From Vibrio lentus (GTDB lineage: Bacteria; Pseudomonadota; Gammaproteobacteria; Enterobacterales; Vibrionaceae): a DNA stretch of 53,506 nt. A program made the translations under genes and the position numbers. The DNA is taken from positions 1 through 53,506 of the forward strand of contig NZ_MCZK01000119.1 in the NCBI RefSeq assembly GCF_002875945.1, given 5' to 3'. Numbering within the stretch: the stretch's first letter is position 1; every line of letters starts with the position of its first letter. The notes below the pieces were generated by a model. That model did not search any database. It had not been told where the DNA came from and worked only from the letters and a program-made list of their open reading frames with translations. Positions 42,683 to 51,175 of this stretch are shown in pieces.

Positions 42683-45037
42683 TTAACGGTTCTCAAATCG
42701 ATTGTAATCCAACAGGCCGAACTCAATCGGTTGGTTTTGTCGATACCAGCGATGAACACGGTCACTGAATGGCCAGAACTCCGGAGAGCTGCGTCGTACC
42801 GCAAACTTATCCAGCAGCGCCACGTAGTCTTCTTTTGTGTTCAAACTTTGTAGTATTTTAACTAGAGCCGGAATCTCACTCTCGGTTAATGACAGATAAG
42901 CGGCAGGGTAGCTACCCACAACGCCACGAACGAGCGTTAAGTCGTCGTTGGCGTAATCACGGTTACCTTCTTCATTAAACAAGCTCGAAATGTTGCTGTG
43001 AGCGTTGTTGTGAATCATGGTGAACAGTTGATCTTCGCCATTTTCGCCTTCAATCATGATCATTACTAATTGAGGAACATGACGTAGGCCTTCTCCTTTA
43101 ATCAAACTCACTTGATTCAGCAGTGCTTCATTCTTTCTACCAAAACCTGTTTCGACAATATCAAAGCGGTTATCGAGAATAGGCTCGAGTTTATCTTTGA
43201 TCATATTCAACAGTTCACGCTTAGGATCGGCCGTTTTGTAAACCACACTGGTAGGCTGATCAAAAGGTGCAATGTTTCGCTGTAAGTAGTCGCTCAGTTG
43301 TGCGCTTTGGTTTTGGTACCAACTTGAATGTTCGATGTGGCGAACGTCTTTAGGAAGAAGGGTTAAGAAGTTACTTTCACCTTCAAGACGCAAGAAATCC
43401 ATAAACATACGAGTCATCAGCTGGTGGCCAAAGTTACCGTAAACATCGAAGCCCGCAACGAGAAGGTAATGAATACGTTCTAGAAGGGCATAATCAAGAA
43501 TCCACGCAGTCTTAGGTTGTGTGCCAACTAACCCTTGTACAACAGATGCGCTATCGAAATGCCTAAAGACGGTGAGAGCAGCATTTTGGTTGATGCCATC
43601 TCCATCCCAAATGATTCCTGTGTCTAGGTTTACACCACTCTCAAACCACTGGTTGGTGAAGTCTGATTTCGCGTTTAGGTATCGAGCTTGTTGCTTCGCA
43701 TACCTTACCCAGTGCGTCACTGGAACCGTGTTGCTTTTTAGTTCGCTAGGTAGCTTTAAGTTTTTCTTTTGGCTTGCGTAGAAGGCGTTAATTTCTGGGA
43801 CATCGGCTTTCTCTGGGTCGATGAAGAAAACCCAAAAACGGTCGTTAATCACGTTCAAGGCAAGTTGACCACGACACACCGGTCCTTTGATATAGGCCAT
43901 GATGGTGTTCTGTGCGTTATCCAGCATGAAGTTAAAGCGGGAATTCACCGGTAGGGCTTCAAATGAGGTCATTGGGTTCGCGGCGACATCAATCTTGTAG
44001 CTAGGCAGCTGTTTTACTTCATAATCTGCATCAACAAACCACGTTTTCCATTTCTGTAGTCGTTCTTTGTTTAGAGCAAATGGCATGTGTGTCTTGTCGA
44101 CAATTGTGCCTTGTTCGGGAATGAGTCGGTAGTAAACACGGTCAACCTTTGGGTCGCTGTAAGGGCGACGGGTGCTGATACGTTCTACGGCTTGACCTGG
44201 AGGAGTTGCTGAGCGAACGATTGAAAAGAAACGTATCGGTTGCTCTAATTCTGAGAAATAGACATGCGACAAAAACAGGTGCTCGTAGATGTAACGAGCT
44301 GAAAGTTGGCTTTTAAGGTCGCTTTTATTGAGAAGATCTTCATAGATAGTGACCAGCTCTTGTTCACTTTCATTGAGTGGGATGTGGTCATTCATGAGCG
44401 CGCCATTTTCCAACCAACTCATCAATGTCGCGTACTCCGTTTTGTCCAAATTAGGCATCCCATAAGGCATTCCCCAAGTCGGATAGTCTCTTTCATATTG
44501 AGCATACTCTTCGATGGTCGGGCACTGTTGGTCGCGGTCGGTTGAAAAATCGAAACCTTCGAGCTGAGTTTGATCGGGAAGAGGGTGGTTCTCTTTCTGA
44601 ATCAACATTCGAGAGACAAGACCCGCATCGAGGTTAGCCGTGGGAGTTTGAATTCGCTCGTTGAGTACCGGATGAAAGTCAGCTTCACGCCATTCTTGTG
44701 TGGTTATCGCATCTTCAAATAGGCGAGTTGGGGCAGAAGCCGTCAAACGTGTGCCTTGGTAAACTAGTACCTTGCTTGCACCACGGTCGATTCCTTCCAC
44801 AGAAGACATCTTTAACTGGCAGGGCGCGTCGTAGCAGGCGTGACAAACCACACATCGGTTATCAATGATGGGCTTTACTTCATTAATGAAGTGCTGAGCT
44901 TGAGCTGAAAGAATCGGCGCTTGGCGATCACGTACTTGTGGCTTACCAAACAGCTCGTCAAAGTTTAAGCCCGCGTACACGGCACAACCTGAGAAGACGC
45001 TAACTAAAGCTAAAATGAAGAGTTTTTTCAAATTCAT
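42683..45037 (-). CDS. cti: Fatty acid cis/trans isomerase
   Basis: A 784-residue periplasmic enzyme that converts cis to trans unsaturated fatty acids in membrane phospholipids, a fast response to solvents and heat in Pseudomonas and Vibrio. The N-terminus has a hydrophobic helix and a lipobox-like SVFSGCAVY, so it may be lipid-anchored. A cytochrome c-type heme motif is visible as CVVCH near residue 63, followed by ACYDAPCQL. The length matches the family (about 760-790). It is monocistronic and converges on the LysR gene. Confidence 0.94.
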   Translation of the reverse strand: MNLKKLFILALVSVFSGCAVYAGLNFDELFGKPQVRDRQAPILSAQAQHFINEVKPIIDNRCVVCHACYDAPCQLKMSSVEGIDRGASKVLVYQGTRLTASAPTRLFEDAITTQEWREADFHPVLNERIQTPTANLDAGLVSRMLIQKENHPLPDQTQLEGFDFSTDRDQQCPTIEEYAQYERDYPTWGMPYGMPNLDKTEYATLMSWLENGALMNDHIPLNESEQELVTIYEDLLNKSDLKSQLSARYIYEHLFLSHVYFSELEQPIRFFSIVRSATPPGQAVERISTRRPYSDPKVDRVYYRLIPEQGTIVDKTHMPFALNKERLQKWKTWFVDADYEVKQLPSYKIDVAANPMTSFEALPVNSRFNFMLDNAQNTIMAYIKGPVCRGQLALNVINDRFWVFFIDPEKADVPEINAFYASQKKNLKLPSELKSNTVPVTHWVRYAKQQARYLNAKSDFTNQWFESGVNLDTGIIWDGDGINQNAALTVFRHFDSASVVQGLVGTQPKTAWILDYALLERIHYLLVAGFDVYGNFGHQLMTRMFMDFLRLEGESNFLTLLPKDVRHIEHSSWYQNQSAQLSDYLQRNIAPFDQPTSVVYKTADPKRELLNMIKDKLEPILDNRFDIVETGFGRKNEALLNQVSLIKGEGLRHVPQLVMIMIEGENGEDQLFTMIHNNAHSNISSLFNEEGNRDYANDDLTLVRGVVGSYPAAYLSLTESEIPALVKILQSLNTKEDYVALLDKFAVRRSSPEFWPFSDRVHRWYRQNQPIEFGLLDYNRFENR

Positions 45038-45191
45038 ACGTATTTAAATATTAGGTATTTTCTATAATTATATCGAAAATGATTGAAAATGCTCATGTTC
45101 TAACAATTTTGTAGACAAGATATTGATAGGACGGTGTGACTGGTTGCGTGAACCCTTTACTCAGATCAGGATATAGAAAGCTTAGCCAAGG

Positions 45192-46874
45192 CTATTGATT
45201 GACGTAGCAAACCGAGAAAGGGACAGACAATCGTTCAAATTCTTTGATCCATCGCCACTGGTTATCTTGCAATTTATCTCCTGGCCCTTTGACTTCAATC
45301 CAATGAAATTCATCGTTCTTGAACGCAATCAAATCCGGCATCCCGGTTCGGAATAGTTTTAGGTCACTCAATATCACCTTGAGGAGGTCGACAACTAGTG
45401 CATTTGGAATTGAATTCAAACTATGTTCGATGAGCGACTTAGGGAAATGACTCCAATGAACGAAGGGATTAGCGATACCGTTTTTTTGGTCGTAGATATC
45501 AAGCAATTGGTTGAGCCCGTGTTTGTATAGGGTTTGGAAAACGGCTTCGATCTGCTCTGCTCGTTTGTCTACGAAATCTGAGTGGTACAGATCCAGCGGT
45601 CGATGTTGGTAACGGTTGATAAACGCGCCTTCAACATCTGCGAAAATCACCTCCCAGAAAGCCAAACCAAACAAGCCACATAGAAAACTGTTTTCTGAGA
45701 AGTAGACATCCCAACCTTGGCTTTCAAAGTGTTGCTTTACCGCAAGTTCGACTCGCATTTGGCTTAGGTCTAACTCCAGTTTTATCTGCGTACAACTTGG
45801 TTTTGAAGCGCGTGGCACTTTGTGGCCTTTCTTTGTAGATAACATTTGCTTGCGAAATAGCCTCTGATCAAGCTTAGCGGCGACCTCTAACTCTGATACA
45901 TCCGATGGATTCGCTTTCATTTGCGTGACAATGTCACACATCAAGTCTAACTCATCTTGTTTGTCATAGATGCGTGCAAGTCGTTCTCTGCTCGGAGGAA
46001 GTACAGATTGTTTGAACCAAAAGATAGCTTGGTCGTTTTGGTTGAGCCTTTCTAGATCGCGAGCGATATCGTTGATCAAACGCGATCGTTTTCTGGCTAT
46101 ACTCCTGTGCTCAGATTCTGCGGGTATTGATTGTAAAAGGAGTTCAAGAAACTCTGGGTCTTTACGATCACCCTCAGAATATTGGCGTTGAATATCACGC
46201 ATCTGAAGCAATTGATTGAGCTGTTCTCTAGAGGTGAAGAAACGGCGCTGTTTGCTTAACGGGTAGTTTTCGAAGGTGTTGATTCCAAGATCGCTAAGAA
46301 CGAATTGGCTTAGATCTTGATAAGTGTTGGCGAAGAAGATCAGCAGCAACACATCAATAACTTCAGATTCAACAACGTAAATACAATCGAACGACAAGTT
46401 TTGGAACTGATCAAAAGGTTGGTGATCGAGCAAAGCCAAGAGTTCGTCTTTCTTTGCCGTCTTATTGTTCTTAAGAGATGGGAATGCGCTCAACAGCTCT
46501 GGTTTAGTGAGTAGATGCAATCCTAATTCGAGCTGACTGATGACGAGGTTATGTGGTTCAGTTGGGTGACTTAACGTAATGAAGCTCGACGCGTTTAGCT
46601 CTTGCAGGGCGCTTTTTAGATCTGGAATCTCAACATAACTGAGTTTATCACTTCGAAACCAACAGCCCTTGCGAGAAAGCAAACGAACCATTAGACACTG
46701 GCTTGCAACTGAAAGACGTTTGTATTTAGACAACCAACGGCATTCATCATCACTCAGAAGATCGGGGTAGAGCGTTTGAGCGTGTTCAATCAGTCGATTG
46801 AAGTTGTCGAGATAATAAGTAGGGGAGAGCTGAGGATTGGTTTCTATCGTCAATGGGTTAGTCGCTTGATACAA
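45192..46874 (-). CDS. FAN1-type VRR-NUC domain nuclease
   Basis: A 560-residue protein ending in a VRR-NUC domain of the PD-(D/E)xK fold: GMPDLIAFKNDEFHWIEVKG, with the catalytic Asp, Glu and Lys. An N-terminal helical and SAP-like region (TAKKDELLALLDHQPFDQFQ) and helical repeats precede it. Bacterial FAN1 homologues are structure-specific 5'-flap nucleases for repair of crosslinked DNA, about this length. No ATG fits the N-terminus; TTG 46874 is the only reasonable start and it overlaps the T-tract of the upstream gene's terminator. Expression may therefore depend on readthrough. Confidence 0.9.
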   Translation of the reverse strand: MYQATNPLTIETNPQLSPTYYLDNFNRLIEHAQTLYPDLLSDDECRWLSKYKRLSVASQCLMVRLLSRKGCWFRSDKLSYVEIPDLKSALQELNASSFITLSHPTEPHNLVISQLELGLHLLTKPELLSAFPSLKNNKTAKKDELLALLDHQPFDQFQNLSFDCIYVVESEVIDVLLLIFFANTYQDLSQFVLSDLGINTFENYPLSKQRRFFTSREQLNQLLQMRDIQRQYSEGDRKDPEFLELLLQSIPAESEHRSIARKRSRLINDIARDLERLNQNDQAIFWFKQSVLPPSRERLARIYDKQDELDLMCDIVTQMKANPSDVSELEVAAKLDQRLFRKQMLSTKKGHKVPRASKPSCTQIKLELDLSQMRVELAVKQHFESQGWDVYFSENSFLCGLFGLAFWEVIFADVEGAFINRYQHRPLDLYHSDFVDKRAEQIEAVFQTLYKHGLNQLLDIYDQKNGIANPFVHWSHFPKSLIEHSLNSIPNALVVDLLKVILSDLKLFRTGMPDLIAFKNDEFHWIEVKGPGDKLQDNQWRWIKEFERLSVPFSVCYVNQ

Positions 46875-46903
46875 AAAGAGCCTAACCCTAAGGTTAAGCT
46901 CTT
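46873..46903 (-). terminator. Terminator of the OFA-family transporter gene, overlapping the FAN1 start
   Basis: On the minus strand AAGAGCTTAACC and GGTTAGGCTCTT pair around TTAG with one mismatch/G-U pair, then TTTTTG. The final TTG is the start codon of the FAN1-type gene. Confidence 0.85.
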
Positions 46904-46931
46904 CAGTAACAAATTCAATCTTTTCTGACGA

Positions 46932-48170
46932 TTAAGCTTGAGATGCTTTTAGTTCAGACACTTTAGCTTCAGAGATAGGCTTAGTGATGATTGCTAGAAC
47001 AATACACACTGCCATCATAGCTGCAGAGATTGTGTAAGCTAGGCCGTAACCTTCGCCGTTTGTCATTGAGTAACCAACAACCGCTGCGCCGATAGCACCG
47101 CCGATACCCCATGCCGTGTAAAGCACGCCGTAGTTAGTACCGTAGTTTTTCAGGCCGTAGAACTCAGCAGTAAGTGTTGGGAATACTGCTAGAAGCGTAC
47201 CGTAACCAACAGCTGCGATAGCCGTACCGATGATTAGCGTGAATTCAGAGTTGAACGTAGCGAATAGAGCCATGTTCGCGCCTTGAAGGATGAACGCTAG
47301 AAGTAGAGTACGTACGCCACCGATTTTATCTGCAAGCATACCCGCAGCAACACGGCCGCCTGAGTTGAATACAGCAAGGATAGACGCTAGGTAAACTGCG
47401 TTTGGTAGGTTCGCTTGAACGCTAGCAATCGTAGTGATGTTACCGATGATCATAAGACCAACAGAAGCAGCAAATGCGTACATGATCCATAGAGAGTAGA
47501 ACTGAGGAGTCTTCAGCATTACTTTCCAAGTTAGGTCTTCAGTCTTCTTAACCGCTTTAGGTGCTTGGCCTTCTTTTACTTTAGGCTCAGCTGGCGTGTA
47601 ATCCGCTGGTGGGTTGTTGATCGTTGCTGCTAGAGGTACTGCAATTGCAAGTACACCAACACCAAGAATCATAAAGCTTGTTTGGATACCCATGCTATCG
47701 ATAAGCGCAGAAGTTAGTGGTGCTAGGTAAATAGCAGCAAGACCGAAGCCTGCAGCGATTAGGCCGTTAACCATACCTTTCTTAGAAGAATGGAACCATT
47801 TCATTGCTGATGGAGAAAGACATGCGTAACCGAAGCCGATACCAGCACCTGTCATCACACCAAACGTTAGGTTTAGCATCATAGGAGTGGTAGCGAAACC
47901 AGAAGCAATCATACCAAGGCCAGTAAGCGCTGTACCTAAGATAAGGATCTTACGTGGACCCATACGGTCTTGTAGGATGCCTGCAACAAGAAGACAAACA
48001 GAGAATGTGATAGTTGCAATAGCGTAAGGTGAAGATGCTTCAGCAGCACTCCAACCAGCTTCAGTGACTAGCGCCTTGTTAAATACACTCCAAGCATACA
48101 GGATGCCAAGACAAAGGTTGATACAGAAGCCTGCTAGCAGGATACGTGATGCTTTATCAATCTTGCTCAT
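46932..48170 (-). CDS. OFA-family MFS transporter (oxalate/formate antiporter-like)
   Basis: A 412-residue twelve-helix transporter. The N-terminus ILLAGFCINLCLGILYAWSV is typical of the OFA family. Loop 2-3 is the MFS signature GILQDRMGPRKILILG, and loop 4-5 reads LSPSAMKWFHSSKKGMVNGL. A charged central loop follows near residue 205. Members carry monocarboxylates such as oxalate, formate, lactate or pyruvate; the substrate here is unknown. The 590 bases upstream are noncoding and may hold regulatory structure. The codon use resembles that of well-expressed genes. Confidence 0.9.
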   Translation of the reverse strand: MSKIDKASRILLAGFCINLCLGILYAWSVFNKALVTEAGWSAAEASSPYAIATITFSVCLLVAGILQDRMGPRKILILGTALTGLGMIASGFATTPMMLNLTFGVMTGAGIGFGYACLSPSAMKWFHSSKKGMVNGLIAAGFGLAAIYLAPLTSALIDSMGIQTSFMILGVGVLAIAVPLAATINNPPADYTPAEPKVKEGQAPKAVKKTEDLTWKVMLKTPQFYSLWIMYAFAASVGLMIIGNITTIASVQANLPNAVYLASILAVFNSGGRVAAGMLADKIGGVRTLLLAFILQGANMALFATFNSEFTLIIGTAIAAVGYGTLLAVFPTLTAEFYGLKNYGTNYGVLYTAWGIGGAIGAAVVGYSMTNGEGYGLAYTISAAMMAVCIVLAIITKPISEAKVSELKASQA

Positions 48171-48764
48171 TTTTATTCTCAGTTTTGTCGTTGGTCAGTG
48201 GTGAGCCACTTAACTAAAGACGGGTTATTGTGATTGTTTCTTCAAAATTAGTTTGCGTTTATCAACAGACAGCGCAAAAGAGCGCGGATTATAACCAATA
48301 AAAATGTGATTGGAATCTCTTTTTCCATTTTTGGTAAATAAACTCAAACTTGTTAATGGGTTGTTTTTTATTGGTTTTGCAATTGTGTTTAATACCTTTC
48401 TATTTTGTTCTTTTTCACGTGACGGGCTTATTTTTTAAGGGATTCTTCGATAAGTATTTCTGAATGGCCACGTATTCCGTGCGGATATCACAGAGTTACG
48501 AATTATTTTAAATATTTTCTAAGGTTAATTTTGTGTAACAAAATAAATCAAAATCGAGCTTTGTCCATATGAGACAAGGAGTAACGGAGTTTTATGAAAA
48601 ACAAAATGTTAACCAGTTGTTAATGGTGGTTTTTGGTGGCACTTTTGCTTACATTTTGTTCGATTGAAGGGGTTGTGTTGTTGAGAAAAAGTGGGAAAAT
48701 AGTACGCAAACTGAGATTCCAAATTTGAAAGGATGCGTTTCCAACTTATGGCGAGGCGAGTATT
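48171..48764. other. Long intergenic region upstream of the OFA transporter and a small membrane gene
   Basis: This 594-base AT-rich region serves two divergent genes. AACCAATAAAAA (48293-48304) and TTTTTATTGGTT (48365-48376) are a perfect 12-bp inverted pair 60 bases apart, able to form a large hairpin in the OFA leader. A nine-codon ORF at about 48594-48623 follows an AAGGAG-like site and could be a leader peptide, but support is weak. I see no tRNA or other RNA gene. Confidence 0.4.
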
Positions 48765-49145
48765 ATGAAACTGTTTTTAATTCTATTGATGTCAATTTCT
48801 GGTGGTTTAGCGGCAGCTGACCATATCCACTCTTTCTTGTTTGGCTTCTATATTGCTGCATTGGCAGTGGGTAGTTGCTATTGGTTAGCTTTCCGTAGCA
48901 CGCGTTTCCCACAGTTGGCTTTAATGCTATTGATGTGTGGCTTTTTCGCTAAAATTGCAGTGACGGTTGTCGGTGTTTCTTGGGGTATCTCGAACGATAT
49001 TATTCAATCGCCGTTCATTTTCTCATTGTCATACCTGTTCTTCTTAGTGGTTGTGTCTTACGTTTGGTTTACATACCGCGATAAGTTGATTCTAAAAAAA
49101 CGTGCTAAGCAGGTAGAAGATTCTCGCAAGGAAGCAGCCGCTTAA
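48765..49145 (+). CDS. Hypothetical multi-pass membrane protein, 126 residues
   Basis: A small inner-membrane protein with about four hydrophobic segments: near residues 2-20 (LFLILLMSISGGLAAADH), 25-43, 50-72 (LALMLLMCGFFAKIAVTVVG) and 83-105 (FIFSLSYLFFLVVVSYVW). The C-terminal tail is highly charged (KLILKKRAKQVEDSRKEAAA) and should lie in the cytoplasm. I do not recognise a characterised family. The ATG is preceded by GAGGCGAG. It is divergent from the OFA transporter and has its own terminator. The function is unknown. Confidence 0.75.
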   Translation: MKLFLILLMSISGGLAAADHIHSFLFGFYIAALAVGSCYWLAFRSTRFPQLALMLLMCGFFAKIAVTVVGVSWGISNDIIQSPFIFSLSYLFFLVVVSYVWFTYRDKLILKKRAKQVEDSRKEAAA

Positions 49146-49167
49146 TTGCAGTACTAATACAGAATTC

Positions 49168-49198
49168 TAAAAAGAGCTTTCTTCGGAAGGCTCTTTTT
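49168..49198 (+). terminator. Terminator of the 126-residue membrane protein gene
   Basis: AAAAAGAGCTTTC and GAAGGCTCTTTTT pair, with one G-U, around a stable TTCG loop, about 25 bases after the stop codon. Confidence 0.9.
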
Positions 49199-49240
49199 GA
49201 TCCTACCTACCTGAACTCTATCTTTGGTTATGACGGCAGA

Positions 49241-49278
49241 TAAAAGAAACCCCAGTATGGTGACATACTGGGGTTTCT
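49241..49278 (-). terminator. Terminator of yajD
   Basis: AGAAACCCCAGTATG and CATACTGGGGTTTCT pair perfectly (15 bp) around GTGA. The minus strand continues with T residues. Confidence 0.9.
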
Positions 49279-49316
49279 TATTATTCGAACGACTCGTTTT
49301 ACAAAGAAGGAAGCGT

Positions 49317-49661
49317 TTACTTCTTCATCAACTTCGCAAGATCGGCGAAAGGGTTGTGCGTCGCTGATTGGTGGTCGTCTAAACGAGCTTTAGCATCAAC
49401 GCCGTAACGGTCATGGTCTGTGTATTTTGAGTGTTCATGATCGTGACAGTACAGGCACAATAGTTCCCAGTTACTTCCGTCTTCAGGGTTGTTTGTATGG
49501 TCGTGATCGACGTGGTGAACGGTCAGCTCTCTTAAGTTCGAGTAAACAAACTCACGCGCGCACTTACCACAAACCCATGGGTACAGTTTTAGTGCTTTTT
49601 CGCGGTAGCCTTTCTCTTGGCGAGCGTACGCTGCACTCGAGCCTGTGTAATCAGAAGACAT
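49317..49661 (-). CDS. yajD: YajD-family HNH protein
   Basis: A 114-residue cytoplasmic protein (E. coli YajD 115). A zinc-binding pair of Cys-x2-Cys motifs (CGKCA and CLYCH) frames the HNH core HHVDHDHTNNPEDGSNWELL, with the His-Asn-His pattern of HNH endonucleases. E. coli YajD has no settled role. The start is ATG 49661, after AAGGA; a TTG two codons earlier is less likely. It has its own terminator and converges on the 126-residue membrane protein gene. Confidence 0.93.
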   Translation of the reverse strand: MSSDYTGSSAAYARQEKGYREKALKLYPWVCGKCAREFVYSNLRELTVHHVDHDHTNNPEDGSNWELLCLYCHDHEHSKYTDHDRYGVDAKARLDDHQSATHNPFADLAKLMKK

Positions 49662-49936
49662 TGCCAAATCCTTATCAATTGTAATCCTCCGATTTTATCA
49701 CAGCTTTCTTGAAGCTGTAGGAATGTCGTCGCTAAATCATGCGTTGCACTAACCAACTTAAATTGGGGGCTTGAGCGATCACTTGTCTTTTACGTAATCA
49801 ACCTCTTCACGCAGGTTATGTCTTTCTGGAATAAGCCATGCTTAACAGTTTGAAAATAAATCGTATTCAGGGGTTTTAACTCGGAGTCGGTGACCTAATA
49901 TCAGTTAAAGCTACCCCATATTAATAAGGAAATATC

Positions 49937-50794
49937 ATGTCAGAACAATACACTCCGCCAAAAGTTTGGGTTAACGATACCGATGGTGGAAACAAATGGG
50001 CGAATATCAACAGTCCTGAATCTGGCGCTCGGTTTGATAAAGATCTTGCCGTTGGTGAGCATGCTTTACAGCTGTATTCTCTTGGAACACCTAATGGCCA
50101 GAAGGTGACTATTCTTCTGGAAGAGCTATTAGCACTAGGTGTTAAAGAAGCTGAATATGATGCGTACTTGATCAATATTGGTGAGTCGGATCAATTCTCA
50201 TCTGGCTTTGTTGATGTAAACCCAAACTCGAAGATTCCAGCGCTTGTTGATAAGTCTGGCGATGAAGATGTAAATGTCTTTGAATCTGCGTCTATTTTGA
50301 TGCATCTGGCTGAAAAATTTGGTCACTTCTTACCGAAAGAAGGGGCGGCAAGAACGCAAACCATTAACTGGTTATTCTGGGCGCAAGGCTCGGCACCTTT
50401 CCTTGGTGGTGGTTTTGGTCACTTCTACGCTTACGCTGATGAAAAGCAAGAATACCCAATTAACCGTTTTGCGATGGAAGCGAAGCGCCAACTAGACGTG
50501 TTAGACAAACAGTTAGCGAACAGCACTTTCGTTGCGGGCGAAGAGCTGTCTATTGCAGATATCGCGATTTGGCCTTGGTACGGCAACTTAGTGCTTGGCA
50601 AAATTTACGACGCTGCAGAGTTCTTACAAGTGGAGTCTTACACCAATGTTGTTCGTTGGGCGAAGCAACTTGAAGCTCGTGAAGGTTTTCAGCGCGGCCG
50701 AGTAGTGAACCGTTCATTTGGCGAAGAGTGGGAGCAAGTACCCGAGCGCCACAGCGCAGAAGATATCGATCGTGTGTTAAAGCTACGCCCTTAG
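49937..50794 (+). CDS. yghU: YghU-type glutathione transferase / disulfide reductase
   Basis: A cytoplasmic glutathione-S-transferase-fold protein of 285 residues (E. coli YghU 288). The N-terminal extension PPKVWVNDTDGGNKWANINS precedes the thioredoxin-like domain, with LYSLGTPNGQKVTILLEELL and NPNSKIPALVDKSG. The C-terminal helical domain has APFLGGGFGHFYAYADEKQE and ADIAIWPWYGNLVLG. E. coli YghU binds two glutathiones and reduces disulfides and peroxides. The ATG follows AAGGAAAT. A 22-bp tandem repeat starts in its stop codon. Confidence 0.95.
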   Translation: MSEQYTPPKVWVNDTDGGNKWANINSPESGARFDKDLAVGEHALQLYSLGTPNGQKVTILLEELLALGVKEAEYDAYLINIGESDQFSSGFVDVNPNSKIPALVDKSGDEDVNVFESASILMHLAEKFGHFLPKEGAARTQTINWLFWAQGSAPFLGGGFGHFYAYADEKQEYPINRFAMEAKRQLDVLDKQLANSTFVAGEELSIADIAIWPWYGNLVLGKIYDAAEFLQVESYTNVVRWAKQLEAREGFQRGRVVNRSFGEEWEQVPERHSAEDIDRVLKLRP

Positions 50795-50849
50795 TAACTT
50801 AAAGCTAAGCCTGTAGTAACTTAAAGTTAAGCCTTTGGTGACTTAAAGC
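50793..50849 (+). repeat. 22-bp tandem repeat starting in the yghU stop codon
   Basis: Unit 1 (50793-50814) and unit 2 (50815-50836) share 20 of 22 bases and both start AGTAACTTAAAG. A third, partial unit with GGTGACTTAAAGC follows at 50837. Each unit contains several stop triplets. Confidence 0.85.
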
Positions 50850-50868
50850 ATTACTAGATAACACATCA

Positions 50869-50912
50869 CTAGAGTTTGTTTTCGATTCGTTCGGGTAACA
50901 GACTCTAGTTTT
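50869..50912 (+). terminator. Probable terminator of yghU
   Basis: CTAGAGTTTGTT and AACAGACTCTAG pair with one G-U around a 16-base loop, then TTTT follows. Confidence 0.65.
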
Positions 50913-51117
50913 CAATCTGCTCGTTTTTGTATTTCCGTTTGTCCGTTCTCTAATCCGTTTTTCTACAAGTATCCTCTCCGATCGTTCTCAATTTCTAACC
51001 AATACCTCTGATTTGAATTATCTTAAGTTGTTGATTAATTAGGCCTTAACCTGTTTTTCCCGTCTGGTTGTTTTGCTTTCTAATACTTTGTTACATTTCA
51101 ACGATTAACAAATTATT

Positions 51118-51135
51118 GTTATGTTATAACATAAC
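51118..51135 (+). promoter_or_regulatory. Zur box upstream of the zinc-uptake operon
   Basis: GTTATGTTATAACATAAC is a perfect 18-bp palindrome. It matches the ATGTTATAACAT-type core of gammaproteobacterial Zur sites. It lies 40 bases before the GTG start of the outer-membrane protein gene. Zur with zinc would repress the operon, and low zinc would release it. The match is by eye against the known consensus. Confidence 0.82.
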
Positions 51136-51175
51136 TTTAGTTGGTTGGTTATGTACTTATAAAAAGGAAGAAGTT

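Noticed and set aside
48594..48623. Nine-codon ORF after an AAGGAG-like sequence, possible leader peptide
   Set aside because: Too short to support, and no attenuator structure follows before the gene at 48765.
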